This document shows positions 46,804-56,570 of a stretch of DNA of 64,000 nucleotides, one piece after another. The notes under the pieces were generated by a model. The model worked only from the letters and a program-made list of their open reading frames with translations. It searched no databases and was not told the DNA's origin. Both the position numbers and the translations under genes were made by a program. The first letter of the stretch is position 1, and every line of letters begins with the position of its first letter. Where the stretch lies: positions 124,001-188,000 of the forward strand of contig WEDG01001278.1 in the NCBI GenBank assembly GCA_017591395.1, given 5' to 3'. The stretch is from Schistocephalus solidus (Eukaryota; Platyhelminthes; Cestoda; Diphyllobothriidea; Diphyllobothriidae).

Positions 46804-47091
46804 TTGAATGTTATAAGGCATTACGGTTTATTCTCCACCTTCGGGTGGGATTTCAGCCCTTATATCCCATCTAACTTCCCGTCATTCCGTTTTAACTACC
46901 AACAGGCATATCCCGGTCGTAACTCCTATGGTGGTTCGATACCGGAAAGTTTTATTCCTACACCTTTCAGATATCCCTCTCAGCCTTTTCGTAATGACGT
47001 TCTATATACCAATCGTTATGGCACAGTTTGCAATTACCCTCCAAGCCACAATAATTTCCAACTTAATTACCCACCGCCAAATTTTTTTTAA
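46804..47091 (+). pseudogene. family A ORF1 C-terminal part
   Basis: A 95-codon frame rich in Tyr, Pro, Asn and Phe, including NYQQAYPGRNSYGGSIPESF, TPFRYPSQPFRNDVLYTNRY and a PPSHNNFQLNYPP end. A decayed parallel precedes the endonuclease at 31340-31490. It ends 22 bp before the endonuclease frame. The low-complexity composition suggests a disordered RNA-binding tail. No domain was seen. Confidence 0.55.
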
Positions 47092-47112
47092 ATTAATAAC
47101 GATAACCCTAGT

Positions 47113-48027
47113 TTGGATACTCGAACTACCCTAGATGTCATATTACTTAATGCTAGATCTGTTCTAAATAAGATGGCCCAACTGAGAGCCATTGCTTTCG
47201 AGTTAATGCCTGATGTTTTATGTGTAACTGAATCTTGGACCCATCCCTTAATTTCCGACTCTTTGCTTGTCATAGACCAGTATGATCTCTACCGTCAAGA
47301 CCGCATTAGCAAGCGTGGTGGTGGTTGTCTTCTCTATATTAAAGCTTCATTTAAGCACTTCCCATTTGATCTAGATGTAACGTCATTCTCTGGTAATTAC
47401 TGCCTCGCATCCATTATCCTGTCGCCCCGGCAAAAGGCGATTCTCGGATGTATTTACAACCCGCCTAATTCATCATCCGACGATGATGCAAAACTTTGTG
47501 AAATTTTTAAATTGATTTCGGAGTCCAATTTTAACATTAAAATAATCGCTGAAGATTTTAATTTTCCTGAAATTGACTGGATTTCCAATTTTTGTCCACC
47601 CAGATTTCAGCCTTTCCTCGATACCATTAATTTTTCTAATTGGTCCCAGCTTGTCCGTTCTTCAACGAGAGACAAGCATATGTTAGACCTGATTTTTACA
47701 AACGGCATTGCTCCCCTCTTCGTTGATTTTAAGCAGAGCCTCTTCCAAAGTGACCATACACTAATTTACTGTTGCCTTCCTATTGTTTCATCGAAAAAGG
47801 CTAGTGCCGTTCGTACCTATCATGCTTTTGCCCTCTTAGATATGAGCTTAATTAGTAACTTTTTGGACTCATTGGACTGGCAGCATCTCTCCTCCATGAA
47901 CGACGCAGCAAGTCTTTGTGACTTCATGTCAGTCGTTTCAAATAACATCCTGGAGCTTGTTCCAACCAAAATAGTCAAGCCCTACGTCTCGGAATCCACT
48001 GTTCCTCACTTTTTTTGCCACGACTAA
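47113..48027 (+). CDS. family A APE-type endonuclease
   Basis: A 304-codon open frame. Residues 11-20 have LLNARSVLNK (Asn13), then VLCVTESW (Glu40), YDLYRQDRISKRGGG, LGCIYNPPNSSSDDD, AEDFNFPEIDW, DKHMLDLIFTNG and QSDHTLIYC with the catalytic His. All expected endonuclease motifs are in order. One departure is AEDFN, where the family usually has (A/V)GDFN, a Gly to Glu change beside the catalytic Asp. The frame overlaps the RT start by 13 bp in another phase, so ORF2 is broken by a frameshift at about 48010. It is ORF2 N-terminal, not a separate gene. Confidence 0.85.
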   Translation: MDTRTTLDVILLNARSVLNKMAQLRAIAFELMPDVLCVTESWTHPLISDSLLVIDQYDLYRQDRISKRGGGCLLYIKASFKHFPFDLDVTSFSGNYCLASIILSPRQKAILGCIYNPPNSSSDDDAKLCEIFKLISESNFNIKIIAEDFNFPEIDWISNFCPPRFQPFLDTINFSNWSQLVRSSTRDKHMLDLIFTNGIAPLFVDFKQSLFQSDHTLIYCCLPIVSSKKASAVRTYHAFALLDMSLISNFLDSLDWQHLSSMNDAASLCDFMSVVSNNILELVPTKIVKPYVSESTVPHFFCHD

Positions 48028-49428
48028 AGAAATTGAAGAAGCAGTTGAAAGATCAATATACTAGTTCGTTATCTGTACATCTAAGGATCGCAGAGATTTT
48101 TGAATTAGCCTCTAAGATTCGTCTTGCAGGTGACAGACAGAGGGAATCTTGCGCACTAAGTGAGCCAAACTCTGCAAAATCTGTTGCACAACTGTTCCGC
48201 CGTCGATCCTCCTCTAAACGAGGTTTTAAAATTCCTTCATTACTAACTGAAGATAAGAACTTCATTGTGGACGTCTCTGACAAGGCAGAACTGTTTAGTG
48301 CGTTCATTGCAAATAATCTTACGATGGAATCTGAACCGGTTCCGACGTTTCAGACATCCTCATTAAATGTTATCAGCACTATTGATTTCTTCTTAGAACT
48401 AATTCGTAAGCAAATAATTCGTCTTAAAAACTCGCACTCTTCGGGGACTGACGGTATTCCAAACTCAGTTATAAAAGAGAGTGCCGAGCTTCCCCCGATT
48501 GCTTAGCCATATATTCTCAGTTAATCTTCTAAACGGATTCGTTCCTGACTCCTGGAAGACATCTATTATTCTTCCTGTCTTCAAGTCGGGATCTCGCTCG
48601 GACGTAAATAATTATCGAGGCGTTCACAAAACCTCGGCTCTAGCAAAACTTCTTGAAAAAATTATTTTTAATCAAATTCTTGACTTTTGCCTAGAAAATA
48701 AGCTCTTAAGCGACTCACAATATGGTTTTCTACCTGGGAGATCATGTGAAGTGTGTCACTTAGCTTTTCTTAACCTCGTCACTTCCCTTCGTAATGAGCA
48801 GCAGTCAGTGGTTGTGATCTACTTTGACCTGAGCAAAGCCTTTGACAAGGTACCGCACAGACGTCTTCTGGTGAAACTGGAAGCCCTCGGCATCCGGCCT
48901 CCTCTCCTTGACTTCATTGTGTCCTACTTGTCTAACCACAGCCAGAAGGTCTTAGAAGTTTTTATTTATTTATTTATTTATTTATTTAGAATTTATATTT
49001 GGTTAGCAGCGGCAAGGCACTGTCTAAGCATAGCTTCCTTCTGGAAATAAAGTTAAACCATGTACCACATGTTTTATTTTTCCTATCCTTGAATACTGCT
49101 GATGAACACCCCTGACAGCAATAAGATTGAAAAAGTTCAGAGGGTTTTTACTCGAAGACTATTTTCTCTTCCTGGATCCAGTAGCTCTTATGCGGATAGA
49201 TGCCAGTTAGCAAACATTAAATTTTTGTGGGTTAGAAGACACGAAGCCAGTCTCTGCTTCCTGTTTCGCGTTAACTCTAGCCCAAATCTCCCCCGAATTA
49301 ACGCTCTCACTCCGGTAGATCGACCCTATGCCACTCGTAATTCCTCCATGATCATTTTACCACCCCTTATCTCCACAACTATCCGGTCTCAGTTTTTTTG
49401 CCTCCAAATATGCTTTTATATGGAATAA
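48015..49428 (+). pseudogene. family A RT with palm deleted
   Basis: The frame 48015-48506 carries the linker and HSSGTDGIPNSVIKES. After a frame change at about 48490, DSWKTSIILPVFKSGSRSDV, YRGVHKTSALAKLLEKIIFN, DSQYGFLPGRSCEVCHLAFL and IYFDLSKAFDKVPHRRLLVK run to SYLSNHSQKV at about 48953. Then about 120 bp of foreign DNA with a (TTTA)n run replaces the catalytic YADD region. The RT resumes at PILEYC and KIEKVQRVFTRRLFSLPGSS (49102-49428). The element cannot copy itself. Confidence 0.85.
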
Positions 49429-49429
49429 T

Positions 49430-49735
49430 CTTCCACTGCAAATTAGGTTTCGTCTACATTAGCTCCGATTTAACCCTAGGAGTTTTTTTTACTGCTTCTT
49501 TTCCAGTTCACCGTATATGCCAAAAGTTGTTGACTTTTTTTTTAAAAATGGCAAATCGTTTTGAATCGGATATGTTTACCATACTACTCATTTCTACTGT
49601 TCATATGGATGCTCACATAGTGCAGCAATTATCCACTTCGTATTTATTTAAACCACGGTTCTAAGTTTGTAATGATGGGGCCCTCTGGGCCTTAAATATA
49701 AAATTTATCGATTTATTTATTATTGCTCTGGAACT
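49430..49735 (+). mobile_element. family A 3' end
   Basis: Contains the CTGCTTCTTTTCCAGTTCAC block and the GTGCAGCAATTATCCACTTC block. It ends GGGCCTTAAATATAAAATTT followed by ATTTATTTATT, the tail shared by the copies at 5633-5945 and 12643-12965. Confidence 0.75.
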
Positions 49736-49914
49736 GGCCAATGCTCATGATGGCAGTGGCAAGGTAGTATTGGAATACTCGAGATAAACGTAATTTGTCT
49801 CTGCCGAGTTTTTCTAACTCAAGTTTTTGTAAACCAACGCCCACAGTCTCCTTCTGAAGCTCAACGAACTGCGAATACAGGTAGCCATTCTGTCTCCTAA
49901 TTTTTTTTAAAATT

Positions 49915-50163
49915 GGTGGCTCGCCGAACTCCGCCTCCGATTTTACCATAGGAGTTTTTTTACTGCTTCTTTTTTAGTTCACCGTATATGTCAAAGATTG
50001 TTGACTATTGTTTTAAAAATGGCAAATCGTTCTGAATCGGATATGCCTACCATATTATTCATTTCTGCTGTTAAGATGACTGCTCACATAGTGCAGCCAT
50101 TATCCAATTTGTATTTATCTATACCACAATACAAGGTTTGAAATGATGGGGCTCTCTGGCACA
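49915..50163 (+). mobile_element. family A 3' end, second copy, 3' truncated
   Basis: A direct repeat of 49430-49720, about 90% alike by eye. It stops after GGGGCTCTCTGGC, before the TTTATTT tail, and runs directly into another endonuclease fragment. Confidence 0.7.
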
Positions 50164-50167
50164 GAAC

Positions 50168-50442
50168 TAGCATTATCCGGGTACCAGATTTTCAGAAGAG
50201 ACAGAACCCACCGTCAGAGTGGAGGAGTTGCGATGTATGCATAGAGCAATTTTGCAGTGTGCGGAAAGACAGAGAAGATTACCAACGGCATCGAGACAAT
50301 TGAGCTGAATATAAACACGCGGGGATCGCAGTCCCTTAAAGACATGTACTCTACCGACCACTGGGGACAGAAACCGACGCTGATATTTTATCAAACCGAA
50401 GTTCATCTGTGCCTTACCACTCGTCATTCTCTCTCGCTGTAG
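50168..50442 (+). pseudogene. APE-type endonuclease fragment
   Basis: Plus-strand LALSGYQIFRRDRTHRQSGG followed by VAMYA and a stop is the (L/Y)xxY...RRDR...GGV block of non-LTR endonucleases. The frame 50257-50442 continues with ITNGIETIELNINTRGSQSL and KDMYSTDHWGQKPTL. The fragment is short and not clearly assignable to A, B or C. Confidence 0.55.
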
Positions 50443-51344
50443 ATCGGGTATTAATTCAAACAGGAATGGGCGCACACCGATCTATTGGTTTGCCGAAGCA
50501 AAAAAACTCCGTATGGGTGGTAAAGGTCACGAACAGGCAACCAATTACCAGGCCGAAGTCAGCCAAGTTGTCATAGCAGAGAGGAGAGACGACAGAAAAT
50601 ATGAATAGATTGATACAGTCTGTTTCAGGCTTATTCTGCCTTCATTCAGCCAGTAATGACCCTGACTACAAGCTGGGAATGTAAACACAAACATGCGCTC
50701 GAGTACGGTGCAGGCAGTCTACATACTGGGTCTAGCAGGGGTGTAGGGGTACTAGTTAGGGGCAGCACCACACAGCTTGCATTTGGTCGCTCCATTTGTC
50801 TCGTACAGGTGGTGAATGCTCCTGTGGCCGCCTTTAACTGGTACCCAACTCTCACCTGTGGCTCCTCGAAGTTGGAATCTTCCCAGCGGCCACACCCCGG
50901 GCAACCGTCACGACTGGCGGGCTAAACCAGGTGAGGGTCTCCGGTGTTGTGCGTGCCTCCACACCCGGTATGTCTGACTCCCGAACTTCCCACCTCCCCC
51001 CTCTCAAAAAGTCCTACGGTGGGGGTGACAGCAACCCCGTAGGTGGCCCAGACTAACTCGGGTCGTTCTCCCACTAAAACAAATCCGTGACCCATAGTAG
51101 AGTTCGGCAGCCGTCTGGGATGTCCGAGCAGCCATATTTAGGGATAGCACTGCTTGCCTCCTCGCGGAGGAAGGGGCTAGAAAATGTGCCCTAAAAAGTG
51201 CTGGGTCTCACGTCTTCTGCAGCCGGCCGCGGCTCGCAGATCGCAAACAACGCGGTCGTAAACCTCAAACAAACAACAATAACCTCCGTCCCCACCCCCC
51301 GCGCCATACTCTCCAGACTGCTTGGGTGAGTCCACTCACACGGG

Positions 51345-51811
51345 ATGACGGCGCGCGTAACTGACAGCGGGACGGTATCCGAAGCATTCGCAGTGACCAA
51401 CGGAGTGAAGCAGGGCTGCGTACTGGCCCCCACCCTCTTCAGTCTCATGTTCTCGGCTATGCTGATGGACGCCTACCATGATGAGCAGCCTGGTATCCGC
51501 ATCGCCTACAGAACTGACGGGCACCTTCTCAACAGACGGCGTATGCAGGCTCCAACGCGCGTGTCTACGACTAAAGTCCATGACTTGCTCTTCGCGGACG
51601 ACTGCGCCCTTAACACCGTGACGGAGGAGGACATGCAAAGGAGCATGGACCTCTTCGCCGAAGGCTGCGCCGATTTTGGATTAACAATCAGTACAGCCAA
51701 AACGGTTGTCATGCACCAGCCGCCACCAAGCGCGGAATACAATGCTCCTCGAATAAATGTCAACGGTGCTCAACACAAAAACGTGGAGACCTTCGCTGAT
51801 CTAGAAGCACG
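51345..51811 (+). pseudogene. RT palm of the zinc-finger element
   Basis: Seen are ARVTDSGTVSEAFAVTNGVK, QGCVLAPTLFSLMFSAMLMD, HDLLFADDCALNT with the FADD palm, and FGLTISTAKTVVMHQPP with the Lys block. These are motifs 4 to 7 of a reverse transcriptase of the type seen in such elements. A one-base deletion near 51803 (around CTAGAAGCACG) throws the frame, and the protein resumes in the next feature. Motifs 1-3 are missing. Confidence 0.85.
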
Positions 51812-53290
51812 ATGTCGCACAACACCAGAATTGATGACGAGGTTGCCCAACGGATCTCCAAAGCTAGTCAGGCCTTCGGCCGGCTGCAGGCCTCCATGTG
51901 GCATTGCCACGGTATTCACCTGAACACCAAACAGAAGATGTACAAGGCCGTCGTCTTGTTGACACTCCTTTACGTAGCGGAAACCTGGACCGTCTACTCG
52001 AACCAAGCCAGGAAGCTAAATCATTTTCATATCAGCTGCCTCCGCAGAATACTGAAGCTGAGATGGCAAGACAGGATCCCGGACACGAAAGTCCTGGAGC
52101 GGACCGGAATCCTAAGCATCCATGCCATGCTGAGGCAAGTGCAACTGCGATGGAGTGGCCACCTGGTAAGAATGGACGACAAGCGACTACCCAAACGACT
52201 TTTTTACGGAGATGTCGCTACGGGTTCTCGCCGGCAGGGAGGTCAAAAACGACGCTACAAGGACACGTTGAAGAAATCGCTGAAGCATCTGCAAATCAAC
52301 TCGGTGACCTGGGAGGACCTCGCCCAGGATAGACCGGCATGGAGAAGATCAGTGAAGACTGGTTCTGCAATCTATGAGGCCGACCAGATCGCCGCCGCCA
52401 AGGCCAAAAGAGTGGCACGAAAGTCACCAGCACCCCGGACCAACACCGCCAATGCCCAGGCCCTGCCAACATGCCCGCGCTGTCAAAGCATCTTCCGCGC
52501 GCGAATCGGCCTGGTTGGACGTCTTCGGACGCAATGCACCGACAATCCGACAATTCCAATTTCTACGTCAAATTCTGCCAACCCTCCTTCTGGCTCTCCC
52601 ACTTTCCTTCCTGGCATCAATTCCATTACTGCCACCATCATAGAAACCACATCCATCTACTCATCGCCTGTTACCCCCACCACCGCAACCACCACCGCCT
52701 TCGCCTTCACTACCACCACCACCACCATCAGCGATGGGGAATCTCTCCTAAGCTGTACTCAATGCGACCGCACATTCACCTCGCACATCGGCCTGGTCGG
52801 TCACTTGCGAATACATCGTACAGAGACCGGTGAGCCAGTGCCTGGAAGACCATCACACAGCAGAGATCGTCGCCTCCACTGCCTTCACTGTCCTCGCGCA
52901 TTCACTCATCGCATGGGCCTATTCGGTCACATGCGCATCCATGACAGCGGAATAAACCAAAATGCCGACAACAACGCTTCACCATGCACACCCTCCGCTC
53001 CTGCAATTAATAGCGCCCTTGACACCCCCACTACCATGAATGACATCCCCCCAGCCTCTACCGATTTCTCCTGCCCACACTGCACCCGCAACTTCAACTC
53101 ACGCATTGGCCTGGTCGGTCACCTGCGAATCCATCGCACGGAGGCTGGTGAACCAGTGCCTGGGGCTCCAACATACAGTCGACGCGCCCGCCTTCACTAC
53201 CCTCACTGCTCCCGCACATTTACACACCGCATGGTCCTATTAGGACACATGCGCCTCCACGACAGCCTCCGGTTAACCACCGGAGGCTAA
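51812..53290 (+). CDS. RT C-terminal region fused to C2H2 zinc fingers
   Basis: A 492-codon open frame; the true start is upstream, in the preceding frame. Residues 43-60 have [18 protein letters not shown] and 93-110 have [18 protein letters not shown]: the connection region of an RT. A Thr-rich linker (about 279-306) precedes finger pairs. Fingers: residues 221-242 (third ligand His is Arg, fourth is Cys), 315-335, 357-377 and 421-441 (all ligands kept), and 463-483 (first Cys is Tyr). Fingers 2 and 4 end in HRTExGEPVPG linkers. So three intact and two damaged fingers lie at the C-terminus. They could bind nucleic acid and aid target choice (inference). This is an element gene, not a host factor. 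Confidence 0.85.
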   Translation: MSHNTRIDDEVAQRISKASQAFGRLQASMWHCHGIHLNTKQKMYKAVVLLTLLYVAETWTVYSNQARKLNHFHISCLRRILKLRWQDRIPDTKVLERTGILSIHAMLRQVQLRWSGHLVRMDDKRLPKRLFYGDVATGSRRQGGQKRRYKDTLKKSLKHLQINSVTWEDLAQDRPAWRRSVKTGSAIYEADQIAAAKAKRVARKSPAPRTNTANAQALPTCPRCQSIFRARIGLVGRLRTQCTDNPTIPISTSNSANPPSGSPTFLPGINSITATIIETTSIYSSPVTPTTATTTAFAFTTTTTTISDGESLLSCTQCDRTFTSHIGLVGHLRIHRTETGEPVPGRPSHSRDRRLHCLHCPRAFTHRMGLFGHMRIHDSGINQNADNNASPCTPSAPAINSALDTPTTMNDIPPASTDFSCPHCTRNFNSRIGLVGHLRIHRTEAGEPVPGAPTYSRRARLHYPHCSRTFTHRMVLLGHMRLHDSLRLTTGG

Positions 53291-53737
53291 GCTACATCAG
53301 CGCACACTACCTACACTAATACATCGACAACAACCTCACAATAATCATTTACCAGAGTATATCACGGTTTCCTAGAAAGAACTGGATGGGTGATTGTGGG
53401 AGTTTTATGGGTGGGGTAACCGAAACTAACAGAAATATATTTTACAGAATCAAAAGTCTTACAATTATATTTATCCTCTTAGCCTGCGTATATCTATCAA
53501 TAAAGCGTTAAAAGCGAACGCGAACTTTAAAAAACTGGAATTTCGGAGGTGCAAACGCGCGGAACTGGGACTGGTTAGATATGTTAAGCGATCAGATCAC
53601 AGCCCGTGATGATTAATCACGCTAAAGGAGAAATGGTGACGAACATATCGTTAAATGCGACTCGTGCTGACCGCGACCAAAAATTTTATTAAATTTGAAA
53701 ACATCGATATCCTTAATATGCAACCTAAACATTCTGT

Positions 53738-54060
53738 CTAAGCCTAACCCTAACTCAGACCCAAAAATCTTATGCTTACTGCAATCCCTGCCTCCAATCC
53801 TAGTTCAAACCTCAAATTCTAAGCCTAACTATATGACTTTACTCCAACCCTATCCCTAACATTTAATTCCAACCCTATCCTACAACCTCTAGATCTATCC
53901 CTAACCACACCGGTATCTAGTATTAACTTAAAATTCGAATCCTTAACTTAACTTGACCTTCCAATCCTTATCTTAAGATCTCCAACTAATCCTAACTTCA
54001 ACGTCTACCGGAACCCTACCCCTAAGCCTAACTCTAGGCCGACTTCCGACCCTACTGATA
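53738..54060. repeat. degenerate telomere-like C-rich stretch
   Basis: Rich in CCTAACCCTAACTC-type words and CCAACCC variants. The same stretch lies in copy 2 at 61700-62030, and a second shorter one at 54838-54925. Confidence 0.5.
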
Positions 54061-54542
54061 ACATTGAGGAAGGCAGAACGGGGCTTGATCAAATGGAAAG
54101 GGAGAGTTGAATTGAGCCTTCCCAACTGACACTCACTGATGTGGTTAGGATCGCACTTGATCCCATCCGATTTTCACCGAGAAAAGATATTATGAAAAGA
54201 AAAAAACACTCTGACTACTTTGTTAACCAAAGAGCTAAACTGACTGTCCCAACTCCAAACGCCACAGAACAAACATCTTCTACCTTCAAATAGAAAGGTT
54301 TACAAGAGTTTTCAACAAGGTAGCTGTTACGCATTCGTCCTAGTGAGGAAGGCAGAAGGTGAAGGCTATGAACATGTTTATTTTGGTGCAAGCGCAGGTT
54401 CACGGCTGAGGGTGAACGACTATGTAAGTGACAGTCAGCCTGCGATCTTATGATTGGGAACCGGAAAGCAGACGAGAGACTTTTGACACGTCATACCGAT
54501 CACACGTTATTTAGGTGGAAGAACAGAGATGATGTGCACAAG

Positions 54543-54791
54543 ATGCTGGTTGAGGAGAGCGGCAAAGGGTACAGTGTGAATATCTGCACACTGACTAGAA
54601 AGCTCGAGTCTATGAACTATTCATCTTCATCGGCAAGTTTGCAAGTATACAGAAGGCACCCATACTTCGACAAAACAACATGGGAAAACAATATAACATT
54701 CGTTCATCTGGCTGAAATCCCACTTCCAATTTATTCTTCTGAAATGAGCGTTCACTGTGCATTAAAAAGAAAGTATGACGCGGGAATCTGA
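54543..54791 (+). other. shared open frame in duplicated unit, coding status doubtful
   Basis: An 82-codon frame with MLVEESGKGYSVNICTLTRK, then YRRHPYFDKTTWENN and HLAEIPLPIYSSEM. Copy 2 (62505-62753) keeps it open. Between copies I count four amino-acid-changing differences against one silent one, and the frame upstream of this Met is shifted by one base. That looks like drift rather than selection on a protein. No domain was recognised. Confidence 0.3.
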
Positions 54792-55859
54792 ACCCCTGTA
54801 ATACAGACAACCTTGCTCAAAATTCCAGGAAGTGTACATAACCCCCGTGTCCTAACCCTAAAAGGCATAACACTAACCCTTACCCACATTTTCGCCCTAA
54901 CCTTAACCATACCACCTCCTGAATCCTAGCCTTAACCTCAGCACTAACCTGAAACTCAGCACAGACAATAAGCTGCCAGCAAACTAGCGCAAGGTCCCTG
55001 GAATAGGCGGGAGGCTCCCATTCACGTGTCACACCCTTAAGGATGACGGATATCTGTAAATGCAACTCCAGCCCTCGGGACTAACTCAGACAGCCAGTCG
55101 TGGAATGACACTTGACATTCGCAAATATTGGACTAAGCCCGCAACCAGCACTAAGGATGGCCACAAAATCTAGATTCGCAAACCTCTTTCACCTAGGCTC
55201 ATCAGTTCAGTAAAGATTTGAGTTTTCTCACAAGGTATTCTGTTCGAATATTTTTAACCACTTATAAAGGATGAAATCGACTGCCGAAATTTCGGGATCA
55301 AATATATCTAAACAGAATTTAAAATCAATTCAAATATTTGTAGAAGGAGAAACAAAATAGGGAATTTCTTGATGAGTGTCAAGAAATTAGCGGCATTCAT
55401 AATTGAGTGAGTCTTTTTCAAATACCAGGTGGTTGGAAGAGTACCTGACTGACATTCGTGGAGACCTAAGAAACCCCCTCAGTGAAACAGAACCGGAAGT
55501 GTACAAGTGCCTTCGGAAGGGACGAAAAATTAGTCAAGGTCCACTTCGTAGTATGAGACGTACGTAATATGACCGCTATAGTTAAGTAAATACGGCGTTA
55601 CCATTTTCACTTTTGACCCGGATTGTACATTTGCTCTTCACTCATTCTCAGCTTCCTATATTAAAAGCATTCGGTTATAATACTAATTTTGCTCTTTTTC
55701 GATCACTGCAGTAGGCAGACGTTTGTTGAAATCACACAAATCTGAGTTGACCTATGGTTTTATCTGATTAAGCAAATTTTGATGACAAATTGACCGTAAA
55801 GGCAACCCCGGCATAAGCCTTAGAGCACAGAGATTAAAGCAAGTTGGCCACCGGAAGCC

Positions 55860-55867
55860 TATAAATA
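55860..55867 (+). promoter_or_regulatory. TATA box of secreted-peptide gene
   Basis: TATAAATA lies 43 bp upstream of the ATG at 55903, so transcription would start close to the coding frame with a very short leader. It is repeated exactly at 63822-63829. Confidence 0.7.
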
Positions 55868-55902
55868 GGCTGCTGCTGCGTTTTAACAGTAGAAAAAAGA
55901 AA

Positions 55903-56070
55903 ATGAAGCTTTTCATCATCTGCCTTCTTTTGGTTGCGTTAAGCGTTGACAGCCTTGCTGAGACAAGCACCACCGGATCTACACCAGCGGCCGTGACAAC
56001 GGGAGAGGCGCAGAAAACCACCACTCGAGTGATCAAACCTGCTGCATCCTACGACAAATACTACTACTAA
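55903..56070 (+). CDS. small secreted Thr-rich peptide
   Basis: A 55-codon frame. MKLFIICLLLVALSVDSLAE is a textbook signal peptide, with likely cleavage after SLA (residue 19). The remaining 36 residues are rich in Thr, Ser and Ala (TSTTGSTPAAVTTGEAQKTT), suit O-glycosylation and end in ASYDKYYY. There is no Cys in the mature part. The gene has a TATA box 43 bp upstream, no visible intron and AATAAA 108 bp downstream, so it looks complete. The Tyr-rich end could be a cross-linking or binding tail (speculation). The family is unknown to me. A 94-codon antisense frame over it is a shadow. Confidence 0.7.
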   Translation: MKLFIICLLLVALSVDSLAETSTTGSTPAAVTTGEAQKTTTRVIKPAASYDKYYY

Positions 56071-56177
56071 AAGTCCAACTGACTGAAGGCTGATTATGAA
56101 TGACCAATATATGGAGATTCGACACGAAACCCTGAATTTCAATTTACCATTAATCAACGGTTTCTTCCTATACTGCC

Positions 56178-56183
56178 AATAAA
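56178..56183 (+). terminator. polyadenylation signal of secreted-peptide gene
   Basis: AATAAA 108 bp after the stop codon, followed by a TG-containing stretch suitable for cleavage. It is beyond the end of copy 2 in the window, so its conservation cannot be checked. Confidence 0.6.
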
Positions 56184-56570
56184 TAGTACATTGTGACTCT
56201 TATCACTTTTCTCTGATTTCTGTTTAATAAGTTACGAGTAAACAAACGTCCTGCCTAAAACAGACACAGTCGAATTCAGGATTCACTATCTTTTGCGCAA
56301 CTACTTGAGCATGCATGAGATTGAGGTAGCAAGAAGAGGCATTTAATGACTCCACAAAGCTGAAAGTGAAACGGTGGAATAAGTAGAATATACAAAGCCG
56401 GGTTTATGTTCAAATAAACCGCAGTCGAGTATGTAAACTCTGCAAATCCATAGAAGAAATAAGACATAGGGATCCACCAAAAAGCATGATAGAATAAAAC
56501 AGCAAAACAAAGGCAACGTTTCCAAAAATGTAACGTGTAAAGAGTGAGATCCCAGCTACATAGGTAAGTG

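Larger units (their letters stand above)
45065..49735 (+). mobile_element. family A retrotransposon, longest copy
   Basis: Order on the plus strand: ORF1 (45065-47091, interrupted by about 545 bp of unrelated DNA at 46256-46800), endonuclease (47113-48027), RT (48015-49428, internally deleted) and 3' end (49430-49735) with a TTTATTTATT tail. It is the best copy of family A in the window but still carries frameshifts and lacks the RT palm. Confidence 0.8.
50640..53383 (+). mobile_element. non-LTR element with RT-zinc-finger ORF, internally deleted
   Basis: A GC-richer block, unlike its AT-rich neighbours. The 5' part (50640-51300) is non-coding and probably the element's leader. The coding part begins in the middle of RT, so the endonuclease and RT N-terminus were lost by an internal deletion near 51300-51345. 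RT, connection region and C2H2 fingers follow to 53290. I recognise this fusion from diphyllobothriidean tapeworm sequences. Confidence 0.75.
53384..56037 (+). repeat. 2.65-kb duplicated unit, copy 1
   Basis: Repeated in direct orientation at 61347-64000 with an offset of 7962-7963 bp. Divergence is a few per cent over most of the unit and higher at the first 80 bp. The unit holds telomere-like DNA, a shared non-conserved frame (54543-54791) and a small secreted-peptide gene. The 3' limit cannot be seen because the window ends inside copy 2. Confidence 0.9.

Noticed and set aside
54450..54791. 113-codon frame repeated as 120 codons at 62391-62753, considered as a conserved gene
   Set aside because: N-terminal parts are in different frames in the two copies and differences are mostly amino-acid changing.
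55752..56036. 94-codon minus-strand frame, repeated at 63714-63998
   Set aside because: Antisense to the secreted-peptide gene and its TATA box; no signals of its own.
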